DNA of 64,000 bases, taken from NCBI RefSeq assembly GCF_947507565.1, contig NC_089176.1, positions 1,798,001 through 1,862,000 of the forward strand, written 5' to 3'. The notes under the pieces were generated by a model. The model saw only the letters and a program-made list of their open reading frames with translations, searched no databases and had not been told where the DNA came from. Of this stretch, positions 30,760 through 41,739 are shown in pieces. The DNA is from Oscarella lobularis. Its lineage: Eukaryota > Porifera > Homoscleromorpha > Homosclerophorida > Oscarellidae. Position 1 is the first letter of the stretch; each line of letters opens with the position of its first letter. The translations under genes were made by a program, and so were the position numbers.

Positions 30760-31020
30760 GCTATGCCCCTTTTTCATTGGCTTTCGAAAGCAGCAAGGAT
30801 TTATCAAAATTGGCTGTTAAATCAGAAATTTTACGTCGTAGCAGACACCTAGTCGGTTTACCCGAACGAAACTCCTCTTTTTCAAACCGGACTGCGAAAG
30901 GATTAGTGAGACAGCACGTACTGAAACGCCGACATTCTAGCATTGCGCTACCGCAGAGTAATCGATGCCGCCAAGCATAGAGGCCCTTTACAGTGATGTA
31001 ATGGCTGCTGTGTGTCTTCT
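30760..31020 (+). repeat. Dispersed repeat, copy 2
   Basis: This is the second copy of the sequence at 25090-25370, in the same orientation. It has a short deletion around 30840 and several substitutions. The two copies end at nearly the same place (GGCTGCTGTGTGTCTT), which suggests a defined 3' boundary. Confidence 0.8.
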
Positions 31021-33030
31021 CCATGGGCAGCTACTAGGAGACCGCGAAAATTGGTACTTTGACAGACAACAGGCTGAATGATAGTAAATCTTGAGGATCC
31101 GTGTTGTTAAGAAGAGAGCTGTGGCTTCCTTGCGAGAGAGAGCTGCATTCGCAACAACTAACTTTATACATAACACGATTATTTCGGATCGCATAGCGTT
31201 CCCGGCAGTTAGCGCTATTGAGGCGCGACGGCCGCGAGCTAAGCAACGCCCAAGCGTTGCAAACTCTTCTGTAAGACGCTTTGCGGTTTTGCGTTACGTT
31301 GAGGGGTAAGTCACCCATACCTGCAGGAATATGTCCTCTATGCAAACGCCCGGACGACTTCGTTTGTACCTCAAAAACAGACGGTTTTATGGCTTTTTTC
31401 GAAGCATCCTCCTCTTTTGCTGCAGCTGGCCGTACCTCTAAGCGTCGTGCTGTTGGGGACGACAGTGATAACGACCGGCTAACAGGCCTTGTCAAAAACC
31501 TTTGTCATAGCTGCCGTATGCCTCGCGTAAATTCGCTTACCGTTCGAAAGCCGGAGATGAGGTGCGTGCCACGGCCTGTGTCACGGTGTTTTCAGAAAAC
31601 AGCTTCTTTGGCGTGAGTGACGCGTGCACTTCCACGGACGCCGCCTCGTCGTGCAGTGGACTGGCACTCCGCCTGCATGGACGGCTAGCGATATAGTCTG
31701 GTAAGAGAGGCGCAAAGCGGCTTACGATGGACTTGTTGGAGCAATTGATCAAACAGCCTTTTTGGTAGGGCGTTCACGTCCATCTACTTGCGGCGATTGA
31801 CTGGCGCCTCTGCAGCTTGTGCAGACGCTTTGAGGTCGTCCATCCGTCGTCGGGTCGTGCAGCTATTTCCGTACAAGCCTGAAAAACGCTGAATAGATTG
31901 CATTCGCTTATGGACTTTCGCGATCGTCTTGTCGAGTAGCCGCATCCGCATAAACGGCACGCGTCATCGAGGTGCTTTCGAGGAGTGCCCATTAGGTGCT
32001 TTTTCTTCTAACTAAGGTACTCGTAGCGAAACGAAGTTAGGTCCTTCTCCAATCAGTGTACGAGTGTCCTAATTGATATCGAGACCCGTGATTGGCTTAC
32101 TCGGCTCGAAAAACCAAGTGATCTGCACACGACTTTCTACAGAGTGCGTCCAGTCCAACCCCTTAACGCGCGATGGTCTGGAGTACAGCGCAAATAGTTG
32201 GGCCTTTCTTGCGTTACCGTAAAATTTCAGCCTCAGGGTAAAGTATGTGTAACTATAAACTCTTTCTTACCGGCCCGTATTCCCTTTAATCGCGCTCTTA
32301 CAAAGACCGTGTTGCCGACGTCAAAGTGATGATTGAAGGTGACAAAGCTGCAGTGATTAACTGCATAGATTCTCTCAAGCATATTTAATACTGTATTATA
32401 GAAATTCATATAATATTTTAAGTATAGTGTATTTCACAATATAATTTATTATAGAACACGTTGAATAGTATGTTATCGTTAATTTTTCTGAAATACTCTC
32501 CTGTGGGACTTATAGACTTTACTGCTTCTTCAACGTCAGCGCTTGCAAACAAAAATTAGAAAATATGTAAATCGTTGGGATTAGCTCAACCTTGGTTTCC
32601 GCTTCTGTATGCTGCTTGTTAGTCTCGGCACTTGCGGAAGTGTCGCCGTATTTGATCGAGCGATATCGATTCAACCGCTGGCCTAATTGTTTTTCGCAAA
32701 GCAGCCAAGGTGCAGTTGCAGTAGGGGTAAAGCGTCAATTGGAATAAGATAAGAACGAAAACATTTTATGATGTGTTCAACGACAAACACTTTTCTGACT
32801 TTAGTTCACAGTGGAACTTTGGAAGAAACATGCAGTAGTGATTGTGCGACGCCAGTAACTGCTCCAGAAGGGACCGCTTACTCGCAAAATTCTTATGACT
32901 GAAGAGCCATTTTGTTATGTCCTTTTGGTATTACCAACTGATTAACTCTCTCTTAAGCTATCCCATATAATCTAGCCTACAGACATGACACACCCTTAAC
33001 TACCTAGAGGTCCGGATATACGACACTCCC
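31021..33030. other. No gene recognised
   Basis: I do not recognise a gene. ORFs of 111 codons (plus, 31281-31616) and 153 codons (minus, 31034-31495) overlap each other and show no known domain, though the plus one has CPLC and CHSC pairs. An AT-rich stretch with TATTATAGAA/TTTATTATAG words lies at about 32370-32460. Confidence 0.4.
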
Positions 33031-33035
33031 TCTCC

Positions 33036-33864
33036 CTAAAAGTCTACTTCGCCGAAACCGACAAATTTAATCTGTCCGGCGGCCGACGCTCTCGTGGAGG
33101 GTTTTGACGCACCTCTGGTGGAGCCGGTGGTGCTGGATTTGCTTGCGGTGTCGAAACTGGCGGCGAAGGTGAAAGTGCCGCTTTTCCAGTCCGCATTTCC
33201 AGTTGCCGATGCTCCAGTAGGCTCAGCTTCGACTGGATCTGGAACACTGCGTCTCGGAGACAACAAAGGGGGCCTCGGTGGGGCTGTTTCGCTGTGATTT
33301 CTCCTCTCTCCCATCGATCTGGAGAGACGTAATTTCGAGATCTCCTTTTCAAATACTCGCTGAGCGAGAGGCCCAGAGTTCTGCTGCTTCTCCTGCTTGA
33401 CACGCACTCTCTCTGCCAAATCCGGGTGCAACATTGACAACCTCGTGCGCAAAGTACGCCCCAAAAACAGCTGAGCTGGCGAGGTACCAGTCGTGGCATG
33501 CGGCGTGCAGCGGTACTGGAAAAGAAATCGTAGCAATCTTGTAGCAATGTCGCCAGGCTCGTCTTTTATGCATAGACTTCATTGCGCCTTTAAACGTTTG
33601 GACACAGCGCTCGGCCGCACCATTTGATTGTGGATGGTACGGAGGTGATTTGACATGTCGAACTCCGTTCGATGACAAGAAGCTCGAGAATTCTGCGCTG
33701 CTGAACTGTGGCCCATTGTCGGAGACAAAGAGCTCTGGACACCCATATGACGCGAATAGCTCTCGAAGGCATCCTAGGGTTTTTTGAGTCGTTGTGCTGG
33801 TCATCATCTTTACTTCTAACCACTTTGAATACGCATCAACGACGATCAGGAACATGTGTCCCAT
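33036..33864 (-). pseudogene. Gypsy integrase relic
   Basis: This is a minus-strand integrase of a third Ty3/Gypsy copy. The core starts MFLIVVDAYSKWLEV (first catalytic Asp), followed by FVSDNGPQFSS (second Asp) and YHPQSNGAAERCVQ (catalytic Glu). The C-terminal helices include HATTGTSPAQLFLGR near 33480, in a shifted frame. A proline/serine-rich tail follows to about 33040. The three catalytic acids are preserved but the frame changes around 33545 break the ORF. Confidence 0.88.
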
Positions 33865-34160
33865 GAACGGTCAAGCAAAATCAATGTGGATTCTTTGGAA
33901 TGGTCCATTTGGCCAACTGGATGAAGGATTACTCTGGCGGGAGAACGAGCGCTTTTCTGGCACGCCTTGCGCTCTCTCGCTACTGTTTCAATTTCTTTTG
34001 AAATTCGTGGCCACCACATATGCATTTTAGCTAGAGCCTTCATCCGCAAACACACCCATATGCGTGCTGTGAATTTGCTCGAGTAAGCATCCAGTGTGGA
34101 GAAATATTTAGGTCCTGACAACTGGGCTAGGGTGTGTTCCACTGATGGCACCATCACTCT
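33865..34160 (-). pseudogene. Gypsy RT-integrase deletion junction
   Basis: On the minus strand a fragment of reverse transcriptase (GPKYFSTLDA near 34100) runs into the integrase zinc-binding region (MHMWWPRISKEIE near 34000, then a degenerate CQKSAR) after only about a dozen unrelated residues. The rest of RT and all of RNase H are missing, so a large internal deletion joined the two. Confidence 0.75.
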
Positions 34161-35075
34161 CTAACGCAGGACGGATTCGTTTAGCTTGCCGAAATCTACG
34201 CAAATTCTTACGCAATCGGCCGATTTGGGCACTAGCACCATGCCAGAGCACCAGTCCGTAGGTTCAAACACGCGAAAAATCACACCGGCTGCCTCCATAC
34301 TATCCAGCTCGGCGCGAACAGCAACAAAATCAGCGGGACTGCTACTCGGCGCGGCGTAAACAGCGCGAAAGGTGTAGCATCTTTCTTCACCGGATGGTAT
34401 GTTCTCCTGGGAATATTCCTAGTCCAGAGAAGAGATTTGGGAATTCTTTTCGAATATCGATTGGTTCGCTTGATTCTCCTTTCGCCATTTGTTTTAGAAG
34501 GTGGAGGGCGCGAAGTGCATGACGCCCGAGAAGGGGGAGTTTCAATCCGCGTATGACGTATATCGGCTGACGTGTCTCTACGTCGTTCTTGCGCAGTGTA
34601 GACTCGAATTCGATGACGCGCATTCCCGTTCCTGCGGCCGTTTCGACTCACAGCGGCGTCGATTCCAGTTACTGTTACTGACAGCGACGTCTTGTATAGT
34701 AGCTCGGGAATCGCCGCGACGTCTGTGCCCGAGTCTAATTTGAAGGTAATTGGCGTTCGATGGACGTCGAGCGTGACTTCCCACGGTTCGTCGTCGTCGT
34801 CTCCCAACTCGCCGAGGAAAGCGGTTGCTTGCGCCTCCGTCGGGGTTGCTGCGTTGCTAAGCTTGTTGTCCTTTGCGTGTCTGCCGCCAAAGGGTGGGAG
34901 TTCCCACCTGCTCGAGGCTCGCCGTAGGGGGTGGCGCTGGCGACGGCTGGGATTGGTTCCGCACGACGGTTTGTTGGCTGGATACGAGCTCTTCTTGACA
35001 AAGGTAGCGGATAGCTTTTTCCAGCGTTATCAAGCTGCATTTTCTTCGATAGACGGGCGTGGCGCATACTGATAA
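34161..35075 (-). pseudogene. Gypsy gag end, protease and RT start
   Basis: This is the minus-strand start of the same Gypsy relic. Sequence near 34810-35040 reads as the C-terminal gag linker and leads in frame into EPWEVTLDVHRTPITFKLDS, GTDVAAIPE at 34807-34690: a retropepsin with DSG in place of the commoner DTG. Beyond it, frames to about 34390 give RGLKLPLLGRHALRAL and FSGLGIFPGEH, the linker before RT. No zinc knuckle was found. Frame shifts near 34640 make it non-functional. Confidence 0.75.
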
Positions 35076-35087
35076 TTAGTTGATTCT

Positions 35088-35530
35088 TGATGGCTTACGT
35101 TCTCTCGCTTTCTGCTGGTGTGGCGGTCGGGCAAGTGCGCGGGGTTGGACCTCACCCGCCTCTCCGCCGAGACTCCAAACAGTCCCGGCCAAGCCACGGA
35201 TGTCGATCCATTCCCCCGCCACCGCGCCCGTCACGTCGCCATGCCGACGGAGAACAAAGTCAGGGACGGGGAAGGGTAGGAAGCGCTCGCTGGGCTGCGA
35301 ATGTGTGTCGCCGCACACCCGCCACTGCTCCTTATTGGCTGGCCCGCTAACCCCGCTCCCTAGCGCACGTCATCAAATACGTTTAATTGTTTAAACTCCA
35401 CTTGATGACTTACCATCTCTAGCTTTCTGCGGGTGTGGCGGTCGGGCAATTGCGCGGGGTTGGACCACACCCGCCTCTCCGCCGAGACACAAAACAGTCC
35501 CGGCTTAGCCACGGATGTTGATCCATTCCC
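35088..35530. repeat. Direct repeat pair of about 130 bp
   Basis: Two direct copies (about 35088-35218 and 35404-35530) share TGTGGCGGTCGGGCAA, GCGCGGGGTTGGAC, CCGCCTCTCCGCCGAGAC and GATCCATTCCCC. They are separated by about 185 bp. They lie between the Gypsy relic and the end of the minus-strand DIRS element; they could be a DIRS terminal or internal repeat, but I have no proof. Confidence 0.75.
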
Positions 35531-35699
35531 CAACCAGCCCGGCTTGACCGGGCTGGTCTCCCAGCCGGGACGTTCCCGGTCGCGCGCCGCGTAATTACGT
35601 TACTCCGCTCTCAAAACATACCGAGCGTGCCTTATCATTATCTAGGCTAACACTTCTCACCACGACTAAATTGTAACCGCATCTCTGTCACTGAGCTAG

Positions 35700-36658
35700 C
35701 GTCCTTGAGAACGCCGCGACTGTCCTCGGTTCCGGGCAAATGTAGCGAGTGAAGGCGTCACTACGCCATCGGCCGAGCATCTTGATCGTTTAGTCTTCAA
35801 AGCCTTGCTCCTCCGCCGTCATCGCCGCGCCAATCCGAAAACTATGCCCGTTGTATCTCGCGGCCGGAACTCCCAACGACTCCAGCGCGACGCGCATGCG
35901 CTCAACCAGCACATTGCGCAGCAGTGGCAAACCGTCTTCTTCGACGAAGAACGGGATGTTGTGCGACACCCCGCATCGTCAGGTAAGCCAATAAGGCCCC
36001 TACCGGACATAGCTCGTTGGCCGTCGCGCCGATATAAACGTCCGTCCCTTTCCGAAACGGGTTGGTCTTTGATTTCTTTCTGGTGAATGAGGCCTCACCC
36101 ACGTCGAGTTTGACAGCGCATCGACGGCAAAGTCCAGAGGCGACAAGTGGCACTCCGGATCAAACCGCTCGCCTCCTCGAAGAGTAATTTCGCCGGATCA
36201 AAGAAAATCAAAAACGCCACGCAACACGCCGCCTACATTAGCTTCGCCGTCCAACATTCCGCATGAGGCGACCACGCCGATCGAAGCAATAGAAGAATGG
36301 CCGGCGTCACAGGCCGTCGAGAGTCTGGTGCCGGCCGCCCTTGGACCCGCTTGATGCATAGCATGGCATTGCCCAACGTCGGTAGCGATCCGGCAAAGGG
36401 GTCCCGTCCCCCGTTCGCTATCGCAAAATCTCTCACCGCTGCCAGGTACGTTTTAATCGTCGAGTACTGCAAACCAGACTTGGCCGCGTCGGCCACGATC
36501 AAGCAAAGCAATTGTTCCAACACATGCGACGGCGTCACATCCGCCCTGGAGCGGAACCGTTCAAAGCGTCGCTGTCCACTTTGATAGACCCGAAGGGTGC
36601 TGGGTGCGGCGCCGTTGGAAAGATAGAAAAGAGCCGCTTCCACTCCTGGTCGATCCAA
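35700..36658 (-). pseudogene. DIRS-type tyrosine recombinase (minus)
   Basis: This is a minus-strand tyrosine recombinase, the integration enzyme of DIRS-like retrotransposons. The SAM-like N-terminal region is open at 36658-36233 (STLRVYQSGQRRFERF, then TYLAAVRDFAIANGG). The catalytic part lies in several frames: KKSKTNPFRKGTDVYI (about 36060), then the box-II motif NGHSFRIGAA (about 35820-35850), then KMLGRWRSDA and a final TRYI whose Tyr would be the nucleophile (about 35735). One in-frame stop falls between GFED and TIKMLG. The motif set is complete but the ORF is broken. Confidence 0.82.
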
Positions 36659-37906
36659 CTGAGGTGCCGGGCTCTAGCAGTTCCAACAGGTGTTGCGGGA
36701 GCGGATCCGGCGCCGGTTGCAGCTGCAAAGAACCGGAGTCCATTAGTTCGCTGGCGCGATATCGCGATATAGCGTCGGCAATTCCATTCTCGACCCCCGG
36801 AACGTGGCGCACTCGCAGAGCGACGCTAAAATGAGCCAGAAGAAAATGGAGTGTGCGAAGCAGCGGCATTATTGGTTCATCCCAGCTTGAGCCTGACTGC
36901 ACTGCCGCCACCACCACCTGATTATGGTAGGAGCTCTTTTTCCGCGATTGGGCGCGGCTGCCAGGCGGTCGATCAGTGGGGCTGACACCACCGGCGTTTC
37001 CATACCGCGCCACATCCCCACAAACCCGACGCGTCTGTCCAGAACGTCTCCGCACACGCGTCTCCCAACGTGGCAAAGAAGCCGCGTCCGTTCCACGCCG
37101 GCAAAAACGTCGCCCACCACGCCAAATCCGCCCTCGCCGCTTGGTTGAGGAGGACCACAGAGTTGTGATTCCGTCGCAAGGCCACCAGGGCAATCAGCCG
37201 TCGTAAGAAAGCGCGCCCAGCCGAAACTACCGTCGCCGCTTGTTGCAAAAGCCCTATAAGCGACTCCAGCTCCCGCACCACACACGACAACCGGGACAGC
37301 CACCGCGCTATCTCCCGCTGCGTCTTCCGAAGTTTGGCTGCCGGTAGCCGCAGCTCTTGCCTCTCGGTGTCAAGCTCAATGCCCAAAAAGGTTAGTACCG
37401 GCACGGGTCCCCCGAGCTTCTCCGCCGCTACCGAAACACCCAGCTCCGCGCATATTTGCAGCGCTTCCTCCCTGTTACGCAGCCAGTCGCTCGTTCCCTG
37501 TGGGCCAAAAAAACAAGACGTCGTCCAGGTAGTGGACGTGATGCCTCGTTGGTATGGCACCCATAACAGTGTGTCCGCCAACGCAGAGAAAATCACCGGA
37601 GCCGACAGCAGACCAAACGGTAGCACCGTCGCGCCACTTCAGCCCCAGAAAAGCGCGGTCAGCGGGGTGCACTCTGACGATGCGGTACGCGCTCTTGATA
37701 TCCAGCTTAACGAGCAAAGCGCCTCGTCCCAGCAGCGCGCAACGCCAAACCGCCTTTGCCACCGAGAGGTGTCAATACGTGCACGGAGCACAGCTCTTTT
37801 GCAATCGCATTATTTACGCTTCGGCCTTCCGGAGACGACAAATCGACGATCAACCGCCATTTTCAGGTTGCGATTTAGGGATCACCCCAAAACGGCTAAT
37901 CCATAA
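36561..37906 (-). pseudogene. DIRS-type RT and RNase H (minus)
   Basis: This is reverse transcriptase and RNase H of the same DIRS-like element, split over three frames. Blocks seen are LVKLDIKSAYRIVRVHP (about 37700), HVHYLDDVLFF (the YxDD motif, about 37515), LTFLGIELDTERQEL (about 37370), ARADLAWWATFLPAWNG (about 37100), FWTDASGLWGCGAVW (about 37030) and HVPGVENGIADAISR (about 36780). The order matches DIRS1-group polyproteins. The matching gag-like ORF lies far upstream at 41781-42536, because 37.9-41.7 kb holds unrelated insertions. Confidence 0.85.
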
Positions 37907-38103
37907 CAGAGGGCCAATCTTATGTCTTCAATAGACATTTGAGGAAGTATGCACTGATAAAATTTGTACCAGTTGCGATCGTTTGCTGTCAATGTCATAA
38001 AGAAAGTGGGTGGTCTAAGAGTGTTCATTTTTGCAACAAGATTACTCAACTCGTTTTTCCAATAAGCTGCCGTACCTATTTTTTACAAACATATAGGAGT
38101 TGT

Positions 38104-39256
38104 TTACAAAGTCATCAGAACAGTCCGCAACTTCTTTGCTGTTATACACTTCTGCATTCGGGACACTATTGATATTTCACTTTGCAGTTTCCGCAATTCA
38201 TACACATTCAAGGCCCAAAAGATCCATACCGGATTTTGTCTCCAACGATCATCAGCATGGAACAAACGATGCTTGAAATATTGTAAATCGGTAAGTCCAT
38301 GATTCTCGCTCCAACCTCCTTTGCCACGAGGATAGAGCACAGGAAAGCACACTTCCTCGAGCCGTCTGTTACCAAATATTGTTAATGGAGTATCACGCAT
38401 TGTAGGAAATGGCAGAGCTTCATCAAATGTGACAGACAGCTTAGACAGCAGCTGTTGATGCGTGATATTTGGTAAGCTGTAATTAGCTGGTGTAGCACTA
38501 AACTCGGGAAACTTTGCACAAACGTCGGAATCATCGCTGTCACCGTTCTCCTGTTCTGAGACAGATACCGTCAAATCCTCTTCAGTGTCAGTGTGAATGT
38601 TCTTGTACAAAACGTTCTTTTTTTGAAGCCATCTTAGCGCTTTAAGAATGCGTGTTTTATCAACTTTCATCAAAATCTTCTTCAGTTTTTTAATATCAGA
38701 TACATCTTCACATAGCACAGCCTTAACATCTCGAATATTGCGAGGCAACGTAGTAGCTAGTTTTTGAACAGGAAAAGCAAAATGAATTACATTACCCTCC
38801 TCTCCCAACTGGCCTCCCGGCAACAAGATAATTTTAAGAAATGGAATGGCTAAAGATACCAATCGAACTTCATCAAGGGTCAATTTGGACAATTCTTCCG
38901 GAATCACCGACGGCGCCATCATTCTTTCAATACGGTCACTCTTCGCCCCTTGACGACAGTCTGAAAACCTTTTAGAGCATCTGCGGCACACAGAACAACT
39001 CCTCCTTTCTATAACAGGAACTACAGCATGTTATTCGGGTCTCTTCCACAAGTAGGTCATTCCACTCGTCCTCAACAGCATCTTCCGGTTCCGATACCAT
39101 GTCGTCTCCAGACTCAATGTCAGTCTCTTCTTCAGTATCTTCTCGTTCTCTACACACCCGTTTACGTAAATTCGTGTCAGCAGACAACTGTCGTACTCGC
39201 TTCCTTCCACCCATTACTTCAGCATCAACACGACCAGCTCTCCGCAAAGAACGCAC
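38104..39256 (-). pseudogene. Second Helitron fragment, N-terminal part
   Basis: This is the beginning of a Helitron Rep protein on the minus strand, from a different family than the one at 8184-14375. A charged leader and a Cys-pair region (CCSSCYRKE, then CRRCSKRF in another frame near 38980) are followed by a DUF6570-like segment (IPFLKIILLPGGQLGEEGNV, near 38810) and by the LPF/FPVLYPRGKGGW block (near 38330) that begins the Helitron N domain. It is cut off at about 38104 before the HUH motif. One frame shift near 38985 separates leader and main part. Confidence 0.8.
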
Positions 39257-39420
39257 TGTCTCCCGCTTTCGCCGCTCGCCCTGTTGTTTACGCCCCTCTG
39301 CAGCAAATGACTTCTACTCACTGCATCCAGCTGTATATAACGCTGCTGAAAAGGCGTGTCTAGTGTGCAACGCAATCCACCACCCGGGATGCGAGATTGC
39401 AGACATGAATACTGATTAAG

Positions 39421-39850
39421 GCCCAGCTGTGTCAACAACGTATATGCTCGTGCAGCTTTTACACTTTTCACACGAGAAGACCACGCTACGCGGAACCCCC
39501 TCCAAAACCGAAAAGCCCTGCAGCAGCCTAAACAGTCATTTTGATCAAAATAGCCTTAGGCCCTACCGTTGTTTGAACACGAATCCACCAGTCAAAATAA
39601 CCGCAAGGCGCGATGTGCAATCTTCATTCATTACCCCACCTGGCCCCCATGGGGTCAAAACACTGATTCCACAGATCAAATTAAAACCCACCTGTGTGAA
39701 CAACACATATGCTCGTGCAGCTTGTCACACCCGCGAGACCACACCGCGGAGCCCCCTCAGTCAAAATAACCGTAAGGCGCGATGCAATCTTCAAAGATTA
39801 CCACATTGCGCCCCAGTCAAAATAACCGTAGGCCTCGATAAAGCACAAGC
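39421..39850. repeat. Direct repeat pair with TCAAAATAACCG words
   Basis: Two related units start near 39421 and 39688: both contain TATGCTCGTGCAGCTT, then GACCAC..CGCGGA.CCCCCT. Between and after them the motif AGTCAAAATAACCGYAAGGC recurs several times (about 39590, 39760, 39817). No gene is supported. Confidence 0.65.
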
Positions 39851-39940
39851 ACACGGAGAATTCTCGTGAGTTGAAGCCTAAGGAACTCAGCATTCGCGAC
39901 ACGCTGAACAGCGATGTGAAAGAGTAGCTTCCGTTATCGT

Positions 39941-40070
39941 GTCTAGACCTGGTAGGGAGGCGTGACGGTATCAGTTTTCAGATCCACACTTTCTCGTGGG
40001 AGATTGTCTAGACGTGGTCGGGAGGCGGGACGGTATCAGTTTTCAGATCCACACTTTCTCGTGGGAGATT
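39941..40070. repeat. 65-bp tandem duplication
   Basis: Two head-to-tail copies of a 65-bp unit start GTCTAGACSTGGTMGGGAGG and end CTTTCTCGTGGGAGATT. There are only three or four differences between the copies, so the duplication looks recent. Confidence 0.9.
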
Positions 40071-40714
40071 GGTGGGTCGCCTAAACACTCACCACCGTAC
40101 CAGTCAAAATAAGCAAACCGCCTCTCTACCGAACTGTAGTCAAAATAGCACACGCCTCATTCGCCGTTCATTCAGAGTCAGCTACTCACGCATGCTGTAC
40201 TGCTTATCATAGCCCCTGCTGCAGAAATGAACGCGCCAGCGACGATGAAATGCTGGTTACCATCGAGTCTTGTGCACCAATCCCCGGGGGTCCCTTTCTC
40301 GTGACAATTGAATACTTCACTTTCCCAGTAAGAGCGACTGAAAATGAACCTCTCAGCTTCAATTGGCGCCTAATCTAAGCAGACTTCCATGCGACCAAAC
40401 TAAGCGTTCACGATTCCGAGAAAGAAGGCTGAAACGTATGCACCACCCACATCAAGAAGCCTGGTAATTAGATGCAAACTAGATGCAAACGAGCATTCCA
40501 AACTTCTGTGACATCACATCCTGTTTCACGAAAGGACCGAAATTTCGCCGAAACGAAAAGACAAGGACCCTAACAAATACCCAGGTGCACAACCACAATG
40601 TATCGGACACCTGACGGACGCAGTCGCGACAATGTACCACCAACCACTTTTCCAGTACGCAACAAACAAAATTTTTACACCCCAAAAACTATGTCTCGGT
40701 ACTCAGGTACCGAG

Positions 40715-41735
40715 ACAAAAAGGGCCACTACGATCGAGTATGTTGTTCTACAACTCAATGCCACTACCTCGATCAGGAGGATGACGATTCAACGGACGAA
40801 GGTGTGCGTTTCGTCGAACTGAACGCCATCACGACAAAGAAGAAAACCAGTGAAGCCACTGCGACCTTTCGCGTGCATGGCACCGCCCACGAGATCACAT
40901 TCCAAATCGATACGGGAACACAGTGCAACGTCATACCCTTCAGCGATTACGTCACTGCTACGGGAGATGAAAATGGCGTGAATTTGCTACCAACGAATAC
41001 GGTTTTCATCATGCACAACAAAGCAACGAATAAACCGAAAGGCACTGCCAGACTCGTACTCGATCGAAACGGACAAGGATACGACGTCTTCTTATACGTC
41101 GTCCAAGGAATGTTGTTCCGGTACTGTATTGAGTTTGCCAACAAGCAAGGACATGGGACAAATAGAGATTAAAGACTGTGATCACGTGACGACTACTCCA
41201 AAGGCACAAGGCGAAGCTACAACGAAGCCGATTACAGATCCAATTCTAAAGCAGTATGCCGACGTTTTTACGGGACTGGACACGATCCCAGGTGAATACT
41301 CCATTTAGCTAAATCCGGATGTCGCCCCGCACGTCATTTCGCCACGACGAGTCTCCATCGCGCTGCAAGACATTGTTGAAGAAGAATTGGACCGCCTGAT
41401 ATCTTTAGATGTCATTGCTCTAGTTACTGATCCCACTCCTGTCACCATGTTACGTGCAGAGTAATCTATTGTGCTAAGGTACAGTTACAGCCTTAAGTAA
41501 CTGATCCCACTGATTGGGTCAATTGCATGGTTGCTGTACGCATGCCAACCGGAAAAGTCCGACTTTGCATCGACCCTCCGGAAGTGAACAAAGCTATTAA
41601 GCGCCCGCACTACCAATTGCCGACTTTTGATGAAATAGCATCCCGTCTACAGAATGCCAAAGTCTACTCAGTCCTGGACGCCAAGACAGGATTTTGGCAG
41701 GTGAAATTGGTTACACGCTCGAGCTACTTAAGAAC
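40715..41735 (+). pseudogene. Gypsy fragment (plus copy): gag end to RT
   Basis: This is a plus-strand copy of the same Gypsy family as 16381-23784. It begins inside the last zinc knuckle (QKKGHYDRV-like, near 40710-40740). The retropepsin follows (HEITFQIDTGTQCNVIPF, about 40890-40945), and then reverse transcriptase to FWQVKLVTRS at about 41725, where unrelated DIRS sequence begins. A stop and a 74-bp insertion (about 41438-41511) break the RT. It holds the stretch between knuckle and protease that the minus copy lacks. Confidence 0.85.
41438..41511 (+). repeat. Inverted Gypsy LTR-end copy inside RT
   Basis: About 74 bp (CTGTCACCATGTTACGTGCA...) interrupt the RT, flanked by near-identical GTTACTGATCCCACT (41423-41437) and GTAACTGATCCCACT (41497-41511). 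The same insertion sits at the same RT position in the minus copy (about 22270-22345). It is the reverse complement, in coding sense, of the LTR-end and primer-site region at about 23768-23836. Confidence 0.75.
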
Positions 41736-41739
41736 TAAC

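Noticed and set aside
34692-35394. Plus-strand ORFs of 104-126 codons
   Set aside because: Antisense of Gypsy gag/protease or over the GC-rich direct repeat; no domain.
35450-35480. tRNA-like or SINE promoter box in the GC-rich direct repeat
   Set aside because: GGGGTTGGACCACACCC only loosely resembles a B box and no A box or cloverleaf could be drawn.
37334-37934. Plus-strand ORFs of 126-190 codons
   Set aside because: They lie antisense to the well-supported DIRS reverse transcriptase with its YLDD motif.
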